This document shows positions 18,086-26,605 of a stretch of 64,000 bases of DNA, piece by piece. Every line of letters starts with the position of its first letter. Positions within the stretch are counted from its first letter, which is position 1. A program made the translations under genes and the position numbers. The notes beneath the pieces are model-generated. The model did not search any database. It was not told the DNA's origin and saw only the letters and a list, made by a program, of their open reading frames with translations. The DNA comes from Blautia sp. (GTDB lineage: Bacteria > Bacillota > Clostridia > Lachnospirales > Lachnospiraceae): assembly GCA_029257775.1 (NCBI GenBank), contig JARIAQ010000026.1:1-64000 (forward strand), read 5' to 3'.

Positions 18086-18925
18086 TTAAATAGAAACAAT
18101 AATTCCTCCATCATTTGCATACATACTGCTAACTCCTGCAGTATCTAAAACAACTACGTCTTTCACATCCATTCGTTTTAAAATTTCTTCTTTCACAATT
18201 TCAGCACGAGAAGCACAATTACAATGCGTAATTCCTAATATCTTATCAGCACTATCTTTTGCATTTTCCACAACATAATCTACCATTTTTATAAGAGCCT
18301 TGTTAATACCTCTTGCCTGATCCAATTGCGCAATAGTTCCTTCTGCTGTACCATTCATAACAGGTTTAATTTTCAATGCAGTTGCCACAAAAGCCTTAAT
18401 ATTACTTAATCTCCCATTTTTTCTCAATGTTTCCAAATTTTCTAAAACAAAATAAATCTTCTGAGATTGAATGTATTCCTCAACCGTCTTCACTACTTGA
18501 TCAAAATCCATTCCGGCTTCTTCACATTCTTCGATTTTCATAGCAATCAGTGTTTCACCTACAGAAGCAGAACAAGAATTGAAGATATGCACCTTCTTCT
18601 CTGGTTCATCCTCTAAAAGAAGATTTTTCCCTAAAACTGCACTGTTATAAGAACCACTCAAATTAGATGAAAGAGTGATTGCATAAACGTGTTCTGCTTC
18701 GCACTCAAAAGCCTGACGATACTTTTCTGGTGATGGGCAAGATGATTTTGGACACTCTGGACATTTTGCTACTTTTTCCAAAAAATCAATTTGATTGAAT
18801 TTTTCATCATCTACAATATCTTCATTCCCTACCGTTAGAATTAATGGCACACTTTCAAATTTTTCATCTGTTTTCCATCTTTCCAATAATTCTCCACAAC
18901 TATCTATTACAATTTTATATTTCAT
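18086..18925 (-). CDS. DegV family fatty-acid-binding protein
   Basis: DegV (FakB-like) proteins bind fatty acids; some present them to the FakA kinase for phosphorylation and lipid incorporation. The 279 residues begin YKIVIDSCGEL. They contain the family segment AITLSSNLSGSYNSA near residue 82, where Ser/Thr side chains hold the carboxylate, and VLENLETLRKNGRLS near 158. An unusual Cys-rich patch (CPECPKSSCPSPEKY, near 55-70) precedes the lipid site. No fakA is nearby. A ribosome binding site (AGAGG) precedes the ATG. Confidence 0.9.
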   Translation of the reverse strand: MKYKIVIDSCGELLERWKTDEKFESVPLILTVGNEDIVDDEKFNQIDFLEKVAKCPECPKSSCPSPEKYRQAFECEAEHVYAITLSSNLSGSYNSAVLGKNLLLEDEPEKKVHIFNSCSASVGETLIAMKIEECEEAGMDFDQVVKTVEEYIQSQKIYFVLENLETLRKNGRLSNIKAFVATALKIKPVMNGTAEGTIAQLDQARGINKALIKMVDYVVENAKDSADKILGITHCNCASRAEIVKEEILKRMDVKDVVVLDTAGVSSMYANDGGIIVSI

Positions 18926-18965
18926 TTTCCATAACCTCTTTATGTAGTTTTTAATACCATTTCTT

Positions 18966-18994
18966 ATATTACCATAAAACCTCTTATTTGAAAA
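18966..18994 (-). promoter_or_regulatory. Possible promoter for the DegV gene
   Basis: On the minus strand TTTTCA (18994-18989) and TAATAT (18971-18966) are separated by 17 bases. A TGG just before the -10 gives an extended -10 character. The -35 is weak. Confidence 0.45.
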
Positions 18995-19096
18995 GGTTTT
19001 TTACTAAAACACTGGGATTTTTTTTCATTTTCGTTTATACTATTCTTGATATTTTATCTAAATAGAAAACTTTTATAGAAATGAGGGATTTTCTTT

Positions 19097-19600
19097 ATGA
19101 TTGCATTACAAGTGCAAGATATAAAAAATTTTATGTCAAAGCTGTTGATTGGTACCGATTTTGACGCCTTCTGGCTTTCAGAAGCAACAATCACAACTTC
19201 CACCACCTATACCATAGACGGACTTCTCCATCCTGATTTTTTTGACACACAGGAAGCTGAAATAATAAAAAATGAAAGACGTGAATATGCTCTTTGGAAA
19301 GACATCAAACCCTTTTGCTTTTCTATCATGAAAGGGAAAAAAACACCCCTTCACTTTAAAATTGTATTCATGCTTTCCAAAAAAAATACGGAAAAACTTT
19401 TATTCGGAAACCATGTTCCCCTCACTCTGGATGATATTTTCGGTCTTTTCGTAAATTTTCAATATGATGGAACACATTTAACCTGTACTACAGGAACTTC
19501 TGTAAAAACTTTTACTCTTGATAAAACTTTAGATCATGTATGGGATGAGTTGATTCAAAAATTTTTCAAGCAACAGCAAATCCCTTATGAAATTTTATAG
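19097..19600 (+). CDS. DUF5721 family protein
   Basis: This 167-residue soluble protein begins MIALQVQDIKNFMSKLL and has DGLLHPDFF near residue 45. I recognise the DUF5721 family of Clostridia, which has no known function. It is alpha/beta with no signal peptide or membrane segment. The start has a GAGG ribosome binding site, and nudC follows after 16 bases, so the two are almost certainly cotranscribed. A link to NAD or nucleotide metabolism is inference from that pairing only. Confidence 0.8.
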   Translation: MIALQVQDIKNFMSKLLIGTDFDAFWLSEATITTSTTYTIDGLLHPDFFDTQEAEIIKNERREYALWKDIKPFCFSIMKGKKTPLHFKIVFMLSKKNTEKLLFGNHVPLTLDDIFGLFVNFQYDGTHLTCTTGTSVKTFTLDKTLDHVWDELIQKFFKQQQIPYEIL

Positions 19601-19616
19601 AATGGAGAAACAACTT

Positions 19617-20444
19617 ATGATACAAGATATTGAGCCACATTGTTATCACAACGAATATACACCTGCTCCACCTAGAAAAAAGGATTTTATTTTATGTTAT
19701 AATGAGAAAACAATTTTAATAAAAAAAACAGAAAGTAGTTTTTTACTACCACGCTTTTATGATTTACCAAATTTCGAAAAAGAACCTTACATTTATTTAT
19801 TTTCCATTGATGAGCATCATTTTTACATACTCCCAAAATTGAATCCTTCTCTTTTATCTGATTTCACTTTTGAAGATTTAGTCATCTTCCGCAACCAAAC
19901 CCCAAAGGATTTATGCTTTGCACTACTTACAGGATTCCATCTATTTTCTTGGTATGAAAGCCGCAAATTCTGTGGCAAATGCGGTAAAAAACTATTGTCT
20001 GATACAACAGAACGTATGATGTACTGCCCTCATTGTCATAACAAAGAATATCCGAAAATTTCTCCTGCTGTTATTGTAGCCATTCGAAACGGTGATAGAT
20101 TATTACTATCAAAATATGCTGGAAGAAACACTACACGTTACGCATTAATTGCAGGATTTACAGAAATTGGAGAAACGCTAGAAGATACAGTAAGAAGAGA
20201 AGTCATGGAAGAAGTCGGACTTAAAGTAAAAAATATCCAATATTATAAAAGCCAGCCCTGGGGGCTTTCTTGTTCTATATTATCCGGATTTTACTGTGAT
20301 TTAGATGGTGATGACACTATAACCCTAGATCAAAAAGAACTCTCTTCTGCACAATGGTTTAAACGTGATGAAATCCCCTATGATAACTATGATGTAAGCC
20401 TTACCCGAGAAATGATGATTCAATTTAAAAAGGGGTTCTACTAA
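19617..20444 (+). CDS. nudC: NAD+ diphosphatase (NADH pyrophosphatase / RNA decapping)
   Basis: This enzyme hydrolyses NAD(H) to NMN(H) and AMP and, in the family, removes NAD caps from RNA. A zinc ribbon (CGKCGKK and CPHC, about residues 122-148) precedes the Nudix domain. The Nudix box runs GFTEIGET to REVMEEVG, near 178-200. The NudC-specific SQPW motif follows at about 212. The longest frame begins at 19587, but the ATG at 19617 has a TGGAG at a correct distance and leaves no overlap with DUF5721, so I use it (275 residues). Confidence 0.92.
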   Translation: MIQDIEPHCYHNEYTPAPPRKKDFILCYNEKTILIKKTESSFLLPRFYDLPNFEKEPYIYLFSIDEHHFYILPKLNPSLLSDFTFEDLVIFRNQTPKDLCFALLTGFHLFSWYESRKFCGKCGKKLLSDTTERMMYCPHCHNKEYPKISPAVIVAIRNGDRLLLSKYAGRNTTRYALIAGFTEIGETLEDTVRREVMEEVGLKVKNIQYYKSQPWGLSCSILSGFYCDLDGDDTITLDQKELSSAQWFKRDEIPYDNYDVSLTREMMIQFKKGFY

Positions 20445-20510
20445 TTTAAAATACCCTTACATTATGAAAATAATTACTGAAAAAACTTAGCTGAAAACTT
20501 TCTATAAAAC

Positions 20511-20559
20511 AAGAGAACCTCTTATTTTGTCTTTATGGATAACAATAAGAGGTTCTCTT
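20511..20559. terminator. Bidirectional terminator between nudC and htpG
   Basis: AAGAGAACCTCTTATT pairs perfectly with AATAAGAGGTTCTCTT over a 17-base loop, between the convergent nudC and htpG genes. The plus side is followed by an AT-rich tract with a T-run. Confidence 0.75.
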
Positions 20560-20590
20560 GAAATATTTTTAAATTATATTTCTGTTAATT

Positions 20591-22660
20591 TTATTTTGCC
20601 AGAAGAAGCATAATTTCATTACTTCTTGCAACAAATTTTGTCATTTCTTCTGGTGTTAATTGTCTATGGCTAATTAATGCCAAATCATACAGCTGTTCAC
20701 ACAACATATTAACATTTTCATTTTCTTTATTTCCCAGAACATACTGTACCAGTTTATTATTGGCGTTTAATACTAATGTTTCCTGTCCACCAAACATAGA
20801 CGGATCCATGCCATACATATTATACATTTTCATCATTTCCTGCATACGACGGTTCTCTTCTGAAATCGTCATCATGGAAGATACCTTTTCATTTTTCAAA
20901 TTTTCTACTTTAACTGTCAGATTTTCTTTGTTTAATGCTTTCTTAAATATTTCAGATAAAGTCTTTGTTTCTTCCTCTAAATCTTTACCATCTTCTTTCA
21001 CTGCATCTGTTACATCTGCATCAATGCGAAGAAATTTTACATTTTCTTTTACCTGTTCTACATGAGAAATAAATGGAGAATCAATATTGTGTTTTAAAAT
21101 AACAGCATCTTGTTTTTCTTCTCTGAACATATTAATATACTGGCTTTGCTGTACCTCATCTGTTACATAGTAAATATTTGTCTTTTCTGGTTCTTTTTTC
21201 GCTTCTTCTTTTGCTTCTTCAAGAACTTCTTCCTTATTCTCCTCAGTAACACCTTCTTGATCTTCTGGTGTTTCCACAACATTTTCTTTAATACAATCTT
21301 CTAGTGTCAAATATTTACCATCTATGTTTTTATATAAAATATAATCCATCATTCTTTCCGAAAATTTTGTATCTTTTAAGCAACCGAATTTAATAAATGG
21401 ATTAATATCATCCCAGTATTTTTCATAATTTTCTCTGTCTGTTTTACACATACCAGATAACTTGTCTGCCACTTTTTTACTAATGTAATCAGAAATTTTC
21501 TTTACAAATCCATCATTTTGAAGGGCACTTCTTGACACATTCAACGGTAAGTCCGGACAATCAATAACACCCTTTAACAGCATTAAGAATTCTGGAATAA
21601 CCTCTTTAATATTGTCAGCAATAAATACTTGATTATTGTACAATTTAATAGTTCCCTCAATAGACTCATACTCCATATTGATTTTTGGGAAATATAAAAT
21701 ACCTTTTAAATTAAATGGATAGTCCATATTTAAATGAATCCAGAATAATGGTTCTTTATAGTCCATGAATACTTTACGATAAAATGTTTTGTATTCTTCT
21801 TCTGTACACTCATTTGGATGTTTCATCCATAATGGATTTGTATCACTTAAAGATACCGGACGTTTGTGAATTTTTACCATCTCTTTTGCAGGAGAAATTT
21901 CCACAATCTCTTTTTCACCATTTTCATTTTCTTTTTCTTCGGTTTTGGCATCTTCGTGAATGTGTTCTACAACTACATCATCTTCTTTTACTTCAGATTC
22001 TTCAATCGTTTCATATTCCTGCGGTGCATTTGCTTTAGAAAGGAATATTTCTACTGGCATAAAAGAACAGTATTTCTCAATAATTTCTCTTGCACGATAT
22101 TCATTGGCAAACTCCAAACTTTCTTCATTTAAAAACAACGTAATTTCTGTTCCTACTTCTGTTTTATTACCTTCGCCAATTTCATATTCTGTTCCACCAT
22201 CACAAGCCCAATGTACTGGTACAGCATCTTCTTTATAAGAAAGTGTATCAATCTGAACTTCATCAGCTACCATAAATGCGGAATAAAATCCCAAACCAAA
22301 ATGTCCAATAATCTGATCTTCATTTGTTTTATCTTTATATTTTTCTAAGAACTGTGTAGCACCAGAAAATGCAATCTGTGTAATGTATTCTTCTACCTCA
22401 TCTGCAGTCATACCAAGACCTGTATCAATGAATTTTAACGTTTTTTCTTCTGGATTTACAATAACCTGAATTTTGTTTTTATGTTCTTCCGGAAAAGTAT
22501 ATTCTCCCATAACTTCCAATTTTTTTAACTTTGTAATTGCATCGCAACCATTGGAAATTAATTCACGAAAGAATATGTCATGGTCGGAATAAAGCCATTT
22601 TTTAATAATCGGAAAAATATTGTCACTGTTAATTGATAAAGTACCACGCTTATTAGCCAT
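20591..22660 (-). CDS. htpG: Molecular chaperone HtpG (Hsp90)
   Basis: HtpG is the bacterial Hsp90, an ATP-driven homodimeric chaperone. The N-terminal ATPase domain has the GHKL motifs SNGCDAITKLKKL near residue 37, DTGLGMTADEVEEYI near 75 and GHFGLGFYSAFMVAD near 120. A highly acidic charged linker (about 215-260) precedes the middle domain, and a second acidic linker rich in Glu and Lys lies near 455-485. The longest frame starts at 22672, but its ATG directly abuts the AAAGGAGA site. The ATG at 22660 is 12 bases away and restores the family start (MANKRGTLSINSDNIFPI), giving 689 residues. It is a single-gene unit with a CIRCE operator. Confidence 0.95.
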   Translation of the reverse strand: MANKRGTLSINSDNIFPIIKKWLYSDHDIFFRELISNGCDAITKLKKLEVMGEYTFPEEHKNKIQVIVNPEEKTLKFIDTGLGMTADEVEEYITQIAFSGATQFLEKYKDKTNEDQIIGHFGLGFYSAFMVADEVQIDTLSYKEDAVPVHWACDGGTEYEIGEGNKTEVGTEITLFLNEESLEFANEYRAREIIEKYCSFMPVEIFLSKANAPQEYETIEESEVKEDDVVVEHIHEDAKTEEKENENGEKEIVEISPAKEMVKIHKRPVSLSDTNPLWMKHPNECTEEEYKTFYRKVFMDYKEPLFWIHLNMDYPFNLKGILYFPKINMEYESIEGTIKLYNNQVFIADNIKEVIPEFLMLLKGVIDCPDLPLNVSRSALQNDGFVKKISDYISKKVADKLSGMCKTDRENYEKYWDDINPFIKFGCLKDTKFSERMMDYILYKNIDGKYLTLEDCIKENVVETPEDQEGVTEENKEEVLEEAKEEAKKEPEKTNIYYVTDEVQQSQYINMFREEKQDAVILKHNIDSPFISHVEQVKENVKFLRIDADVTDAVKEDGKDLEEETKTLSEIFKKALNKENLTVKVENLKNEKVSSMMTISEENRRMQEMMKMYNMYGMDPSMFGGQETLVLNANNKLVQYVLGNKENENVNMLCEQLYDLALISHRQLTPEEMTKFVARSNEIMLLLAK

Positions 22661-22719
22661 GATAAAATACATCTCCTTTTTTATTCTTATATTGGGAAAC
22701 TTTTCCCTGTCTAAGCATC

Positions 22720-22748
22720 ATAATAATCCCCATTGGAATAAAAGTCAA
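22720..22748 (-). promoter_or_regulatory. Sigma-A promoter of htpG
   Basis: On the minus strand TTGACT (22748-22743) and TATTAT (22725-22720) are separated by 17 bases, about 60 bases before the htpG start. The CIRCE element lies seven bases upstream of the -35. Confidence 0.85.
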
Positions 22749-22755
22749 GAGAAAA

Positions 22756-22782
22756 TTAGCACTCATTTAAAATGAGTGCTAA
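22756..22782. promoter_or_regulatory. CIRCE element (HrcA operator)
   Basis: TTAGCACTC, nine bases, GAGTGCTAA is an exact match to the CIRCE consensus bound by the heat-shock repressor HrcA. It sits immediately upstream of the htpG -35 box. The other neighbour is the 3' end of a convergent-side gene, so htpG is the only plausible target. Confidence 0.95.
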
Positions 22783-22820
22783 CAAACTTTTATAAACTTT
22801 CTTAAATATTTATAAACATC

Positions 22821-23459
22821 TTATTTTTTCTTTGCTGCAATAAAAATATTGGGTGGATTTTTATGAAAATTTATAGCCTCTATAACTTCAAAGCCTTTTT
22901 CTTGAATATTCTGTTTCAAATTAATCGGAGTTTGAAACGCTACATAAGGCATCTTATGTAATTTACTTTTCCAAAACTTTTTCACAGAATCTTTTGATAA
23001 ATTTCTTCCCAAACAATCTGTAGCAGAAAGAAAAATTCCTCCTGGTTTTAAAATTTCATGAATTTTCTCTATAACTTCTTCTTGATCCTTCATATATAAA
23101 AGTACATTATACGCCACTACTACATCGTAGCTTTCTGGATCTATTTCCATTTGAGTCAATTCTCCTTTATAAAAGGTAATATTCTCTCTTAGCTTTTCTT
23201 TTGCTTTCTTTCTAGCCTTTTGAATCATATTTGCTGAAATATCCGTTGCTGTAATTTCCTTTACATATTTTGAAAGAGGAATCGTTGCAACACCAGTACC
23301 ACAACCAATTTCAAAAACTTTATCTTCTTTCTTTAAAAATGCAATAGAATTTTTTACAGTTTTTTTATAAGCATTTTCATAAATTGACAACACTTGTTCA
23401 TCATATGTTTTTGCCCGTTTATTCCAAAAAAACGAAGCATTCTCCTTTAAATTTCCCAT
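22821..23459 (-). CDS. Class I SAM-dependent methyltransferase
   Basis: This 212-residue protein has a Rossmann methyltransferase fold. Motif I VFEIGCGTGVATIPL is near residue 48, the acidic motif II ITATDISANM near 70 and YDVVVAYNVLLYM near 113, then LKPGGIFLSATDC. The acceptor cannot be predicted; the layout resembles ubiquinone/menaquinone- or small-molecule-type methyltransferases. The start has AGAGGGA eight bases upstream. It lies 16 bases after the aldehyde dehydrogenase gene and probably shares its transcript. Confidence 0.85.
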   Translation of the reverse strand: MGNLKENASFFWNKRAKTYDEQVLSIYENAYKKTVKNSIAFLKKEDKVFEIGCGTGVATIPLSKYVKEITATDISANMIQKARKKAKEKLRENITFYKGELTQMEIDPESYDVVVAYNVLLYMKDQEEVIEKIHEILKPGGIFLSATDCLGRNLSKDSVKKFWKSKLHKMPYVAFQTPINLKQNIQEKGFEVIEAINFHKNPPNIFIAAKKK

Positions 23460-23475
23460 AATAATCCCTCTTTTA

Positions 23476-24846
23476 TTACTTCAAAAACCAACGCAATAAT
23501 TTCTTTTTCCAAAAAGTATATGGCTGATAACGTATTGGAATATCTATTCCTTGATATTTTTTAACAATACTCTTTGTATGACTAAAAGTATCAAAACTTC
23601 TTTTTCCATGATAACTTCCCATTCCACTGGCTCCTACACCACCAAATCCCATTCTTGATGTTGCCAGATGAATAATGGTATCATTAATACATCCTCCTCC
23701 AAAAGATAATTTCTTCAAAATTTCTTGCTCAGTTTTTAAATTCCTTGTAAAAAGATACAGCGCAAGAGGTTTTTCCCCTCGTTTTATAAAATCTTCCGCC
23801 TCATTTAAATCTCTATAAGTTAAAATAGGAAGCACTGGTCCAAAAATTTCCTCTTGCATAATAGGTGACTTCTCCGTAACATGATCCAAGATTGTAGGAG
23901 TAAGAAATAATTTTTCTCTATTTCCACATCCACCTTTTACAACAGTTTCTCCTTCTATAAGTTTCATAATACGATCATAATGCTTCTCATTAATAATCCT
24001 GGGATAATTCCGATTATTTAAAGGTTCTTTTCCGAACATTTTGTCTATCCAATATTTTAAATACTCTATAAACTGTTCTTTCACATTTTCTTGTACCAAA
24101 AGATAATCTGGTGCCACACAAGTCTGCCCACTATTTAAATACTTTCCAAAAACTAAACGTTTGGCTGCCAACTTTAAATTCGCTGTTTCATCTACTATAC
24201 AGGGACTTTTTCCGCCTAATTCTAAAGTAACCGGTATCAAATTTTTTGCTGCTTTTTCTAGAACAACCTTACCTACTGCTTTACTTCCTGTAAAGAAAAT
24301 ATAATCGAATTTCTGATCCAAAAGTGCTGTATTTTCTTCCCTTCCTCCTTCCACAACTGCTACAAACTCTTCTGGAAAAATGCCAGAAAGAATTTTTTTA
24401 ATCACAGCAGATGTATAAGGTGCATACGCAGAAGGTTTCACCACACAACAATTTCCTGCAGCAATAGCTCCAATCAATGGCTCCATACATAACATAAAGG
24501 GATAATTCCAAGGAGCAATAATCAAAACCGTACCATACGGTTCAGCGATTTCAAAACTCTTTGCCATAAACTGTGCCATAGGCGTTGGAACACTTTTTTC
24601 TTTTACCCAGTTCTTTAAGTTTTTCTCTATATAATTCAATTCAGAAAGCGTCATTCCGATTTCTGTCATATAAGATTCAAAATCTGATTTCCCCAAATCT
24701 TGATACAATGCTTTTTCAATTTCTTTTTCATAATGCAAAATTGTATGTCTTAATCGAAAAAGAGCTTTTTGGCGAAATTCATACGACTTGGTTCTGTTTT
24801 TTTCAAAAAAAACTTTCTGCCTTTTTGCTATGCTCTCTATTTCCAT
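23476..24846 (-). CDS. NAD(P)-dependent aldehyde dehydrogenase (ALDH3-like)
   Basis: It oxidises aldehydes to acids. The 456 residues are short for the superfamily and resemble class 3/AlkH-type enzymes. Visible motifs are APWNYPFMLCMEPLIGAIAAGN near residue 110, GSKAVGKVV near 187, catalytic Glu in ELGGKSP near 211 and nucleophile Cys in NSGQTCVAPDYLLV near 244. The end is basic and aromatic (FWKKKLLRWFLK), which may allow membrane association as in other class 3 enzymes. The physiological substrate is unknown; fatty or detoxification aldehydes are likely. Confidence 0.9.
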   Translation of the reverse strand: MEIESIAKRQKVFFEKNRTKSYEFRQKALFRLRHTILHYEKEIEKALYQDLGKSDFESYMTEIGMTLSELNYIEKNLKNWVKEKSVPTPMAQFMAKSFEIAEPYGTVLIIAPWNYPFMLCMEPLIGAIAAGNCCVVKPSAYAPYTSAVIKKILSGIFPEEFVAVVEGGREENTALLDQKFDYIFFTGSKAVGKVVLEKAAKNLIPVTLELGGKSPCIVDETANLKLAAKRLVFGKYLNSGQTCVAPDYLLVQENVKEQFIEYLKYWIDKMFGKEPLNNRNYPRIINEKHYDRIMKLIEGETVVKGGCGNREKLFLTPTILDHVTEKSPIMQEEIFGPVLPILTYRDLNEAEDFIKRGEKPLALYLFTRNLKTEQEILKKLSFGGGCINDTIIHLATSRMGFGGVGASGMGSYHGKRSFDTFSHTKSIVKKYQGIDIPIRYQPYTFWKKKLLRWFLK

Positions 24847-24873
24847 GAACCAACACCCCGTTTCTTTGACATT

Positions 24874-25137
24874 TTAACCTTCTACAATTAAATACTGTCC
24901 ATTTGGTAATGGAAAAACTTCGCTTGCATCCTCTAGTTCTTCTAAAGTCATTCCATCCACATCCATACCATTTTCTTCAAAATATTCTTGTACTTCAGCT
25001 AAAGAATCTACTACTACTGCCATACAATCTTCTAAAAATGCTTCTGCTTCTTCTTCTGTTTCTGCTACACGTTCTACGAATAACTGCTCCTGATTTCTTA
25101 AAAAAGTTACTAAACATTCTTCACTATATTCATTCAT
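24874..25137 (-). CDS. Small acidic protein of unknown function
   Basis: This 87-residue protein is very rich in Glu and Asp. It shows alternating predicted helices (AETEEEAEAFLEDCMAVVVD and LAEVQEYFEENGMDVD) and a conserved-looking end, FPLPNGQYLIVEG. I do not recognise the family. The start is supported by GGGAGGAAATT before the ATG. It is not obviously coupled to either neighbour: 27 bases separate it from the aldehyde dehydrogenase, and about 120 bases lie upstream. The acidic helical pattern resembles small binding proteins, but no function can be assigned. Confidence 0.7.
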   Translation of the reverse strand: MNEYSEECLVTFLRNQEQLFVERVAETEEEAEAFLEDCMAVVVDSLAEVQEYFEENGMDVDGMTLEELEDASEVFPLPNGQYLIVEG

Positions 25138-25255
25138 TTTAATTTCCTCCCTATAAACTTATAACTGTTTCCATGCTCTCCTTATTCAGTATGCTATGCA
25201 ACATCTCTTCTGCTAATACCTGAAATCAAGCTAGACATTTTTACGTTACTATGTA

Positions 25256-25915
25256 TTAATTATCTTGCACTATTTTCAAAATTTCTTCTGGGGTATCCAC
25301 AATTTGATCCGCATGATGTTCCAATAATTCCTGTCTTGGTCTAAATCCCCAGGTTACACCAATCGTATACATTCCTGCAGCTTTTCCCGTATCCATATCT
25401 GTATCTGTATCTCCACAATAAAGACATTCTTCCGGCTCAACACCAAAAGCTGTTGCAAGAGCTAAAGCCCCTACCGGTGATGGCTTTCTAGGTATGCGTT
25501 CTGTTTGTCCTTGCACTTTATGAAACATCTTATCACCAAAAATTTTTGCAACCACATCTATAGCTGCTTCATGTGGTTTATTCGACAACACTGCAATTTT
25601 AATTCCTTCTTTTTTTAACGCTTCTAACATTTCAATAATTCCCGCAAAAGGTTTCACATGATAAAAAGGATTCTGTGCAAATCTCTGTCGATATACTTTA
25701 CGCACCTGATCATAATCTACTTTATTTCCATTAGGTGTTGCTTCTAACATTCTTCTTACTAGCTCATCTGCTCCATCGCCTGCATAAAAATTATAATTTT
25801 CCACAGGCAATGCTAACAGTCCAAATTCTTGTAAAACTTGATTTCCTATATATGCTATGGACTCCACCGTATCTGCAATTGTTCCATCTAAATCAAATAT
25901 ACATACTTTATACAT
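25256..25915 (-). CDS. HAD-superfamily phosphatase, phosphoglycolate phosphatase-like
   Basis: A soluble phosphatase of HAD subfamily IA. Motif I is CIFDLDGTIADT near residue 5, motif II is VLSNKP near 112, Lys of motif III is in RKPSP near 144 and motif IV is YCGDTDTDMDTGKAAGM near 165. The alpha-helical cap lies between motifs I and II. Family members act on phosphoglycolate or sugar phosphates; the substrate cannot be told from sequence. The ATG at 25915 has a GGGAG eight bases upstream and is preferred over the GTG at 25924. It follows maf by two bases. Confidence 0.88.
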   Translation of the reverse strand: MYKVCIFDLDGTIADTVESIAYIGNQVLQEFGLLALPVENYNFYAGDGADELVRRMLEATPNGNKVDYDQVRKVYRQRFAQNPFYHVKPFAGIIEMLEALKKEGIKIAVLSNKPHEAAIDVVAKIFGDKMFHKVQGQTERIPRKPSPVGALALATAFGVEPEECLYCGDTDTDMDTGKAAGMYTIGVTWGFRPRQELLEHHADQIVDTPEEILKIVQDN

Positions 25916-25917
25916 GA

Positions 25918-26505
25918 TTACCACTCCCTGCTTTCTATCCCCATATTTTTCAATTCTTGATATAGTCTTGCCAGAGGTAGCCCTACCACATTATTATAAT
26001 CCCCATAAATTTCTTTAATAAAAATAGCTGATTTTCCTTGAATACCATAAGCTCCTGCCTTATCCATAGGTTCTAATGTTTCCACATAATCTGTAATTTC
26101 TGCTTCTGTCATAGGATAAAAAACAACTTTTGTTTTTTCATGGAAAATTTTTTTTATGTTCTCTTCTCCCCTTCTCACCATAATCGTTACCCCTGTATAA
26201 ACTTCATGTTCTCTTCCCTGAAGATTTTGAAGCATCTTTACAGCATCTTTTTTTGAAGTTGGTTTCCCCAATATATTTCCATTACTTACCACAACAGTAT
26301 CTGCTCCAATTACAACTACATCTCCTGTTTCTTTTTTATAAATATCTTCACATTTTAAATACGACAATTCTTTTACTGCCATTTCTGGATCCACCGTATT
26401 AATTTGCTCCTCTATTTGACTGGGATTAACCATAAAAGGGATTCCTCCCTGTTTTAAAAGCTCCCTACGTCTAGGAGAATTACTTGCCAATATAATCTTT
26501 TTCAT
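25918..26505 (-). CDS. maf: Maf family nucleotide pyrophosphatase
   Basis: Maf proteins hydrolyse dTTP/UTP or modified NTPs and are linked to septum inhibition and house-cleaning of nucleotides. The 195 residues carry the family motifs ASNSPRRRELL near residue 7, GADTVVV near 68, LQGREHEVYTGV near 98 and DKAGAYGIQGK near 147. The chosen ATG follows AAAGGAGAAAATC and gives the expected MKKIILASNSPRR start. The longer frame to 26532 lacks a binding site. The HAD phosphatase gene is two bases downstream. Confidence 0.94.
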   Translation of the reverse strand: MKKIILASNSPRRRELLKQGGIPFMVNPSQIEEQINTVDPEMAVKELSYLKCEDIYKKETGDVVVIGADTVVVSNGNILGKPTSKKDAVKMLQNLQGREHEVYTGVTIMVRRGEENIKKIFHEKTKVVFYPMTEAEITDYVETLEPMDKAGAYGIQGKSAIFIKEIYGDYNNVVGLPLARLYQELKNMGIESREW

Positions 26506-26544
26506 GATTTTCTCCTTTAAATCAATTCGCACTTTTCAATTTCT

Positions 26545-26573
26545 AGTATATCCTGTCTTTTTCTCTGATGCAA
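26545..26573 (-). promoter_or_regulatory. Sigma-A promoter for maf-HAD
   Basis: On the minus strand TTGCAT (26573-26568) and TATACT (26550-26545) are separated by 17 bases, about 40 bases before the maf start and just after the DUF3793 terminator. Confidence 0.75.
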
Positions 26574-26581
26574 GATGAAAA

Positions 26582-26605
26582 AAGGCGGCATTTTCATGCC
26601 GCCAC
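26582..26605 (-). terminator. Terminator of the DUF2325-DUF3793 operon, overlapping the stop codon
   Basis: On the minus strand GGCGGCAT (26603-26596) pairs with ATGCCGCC (26591-26584) around a GAAA tetraloop, followed by TTTTTT. The DUF3793 stop codon TGA (26596-26594) straddles the stem-loop junction, so the ascending arm encodes the final alanines. Confidence 0.93.

Noticed and set aside
21110-22238. Several plus-strand frames opposite htpG
   Set aside because: They are Phe/Leu/Ser-rich shadows of the htpG acidic linkers and lack binding sites.
25138-25255. Tiny leader peptide upstream of the 87-residue protein (AAGGAG, then a seven-codon frame)
   Set aside because: Spacing is too short and the frame too small to distinguish from chance; no attenuator hairpin accompanies it.
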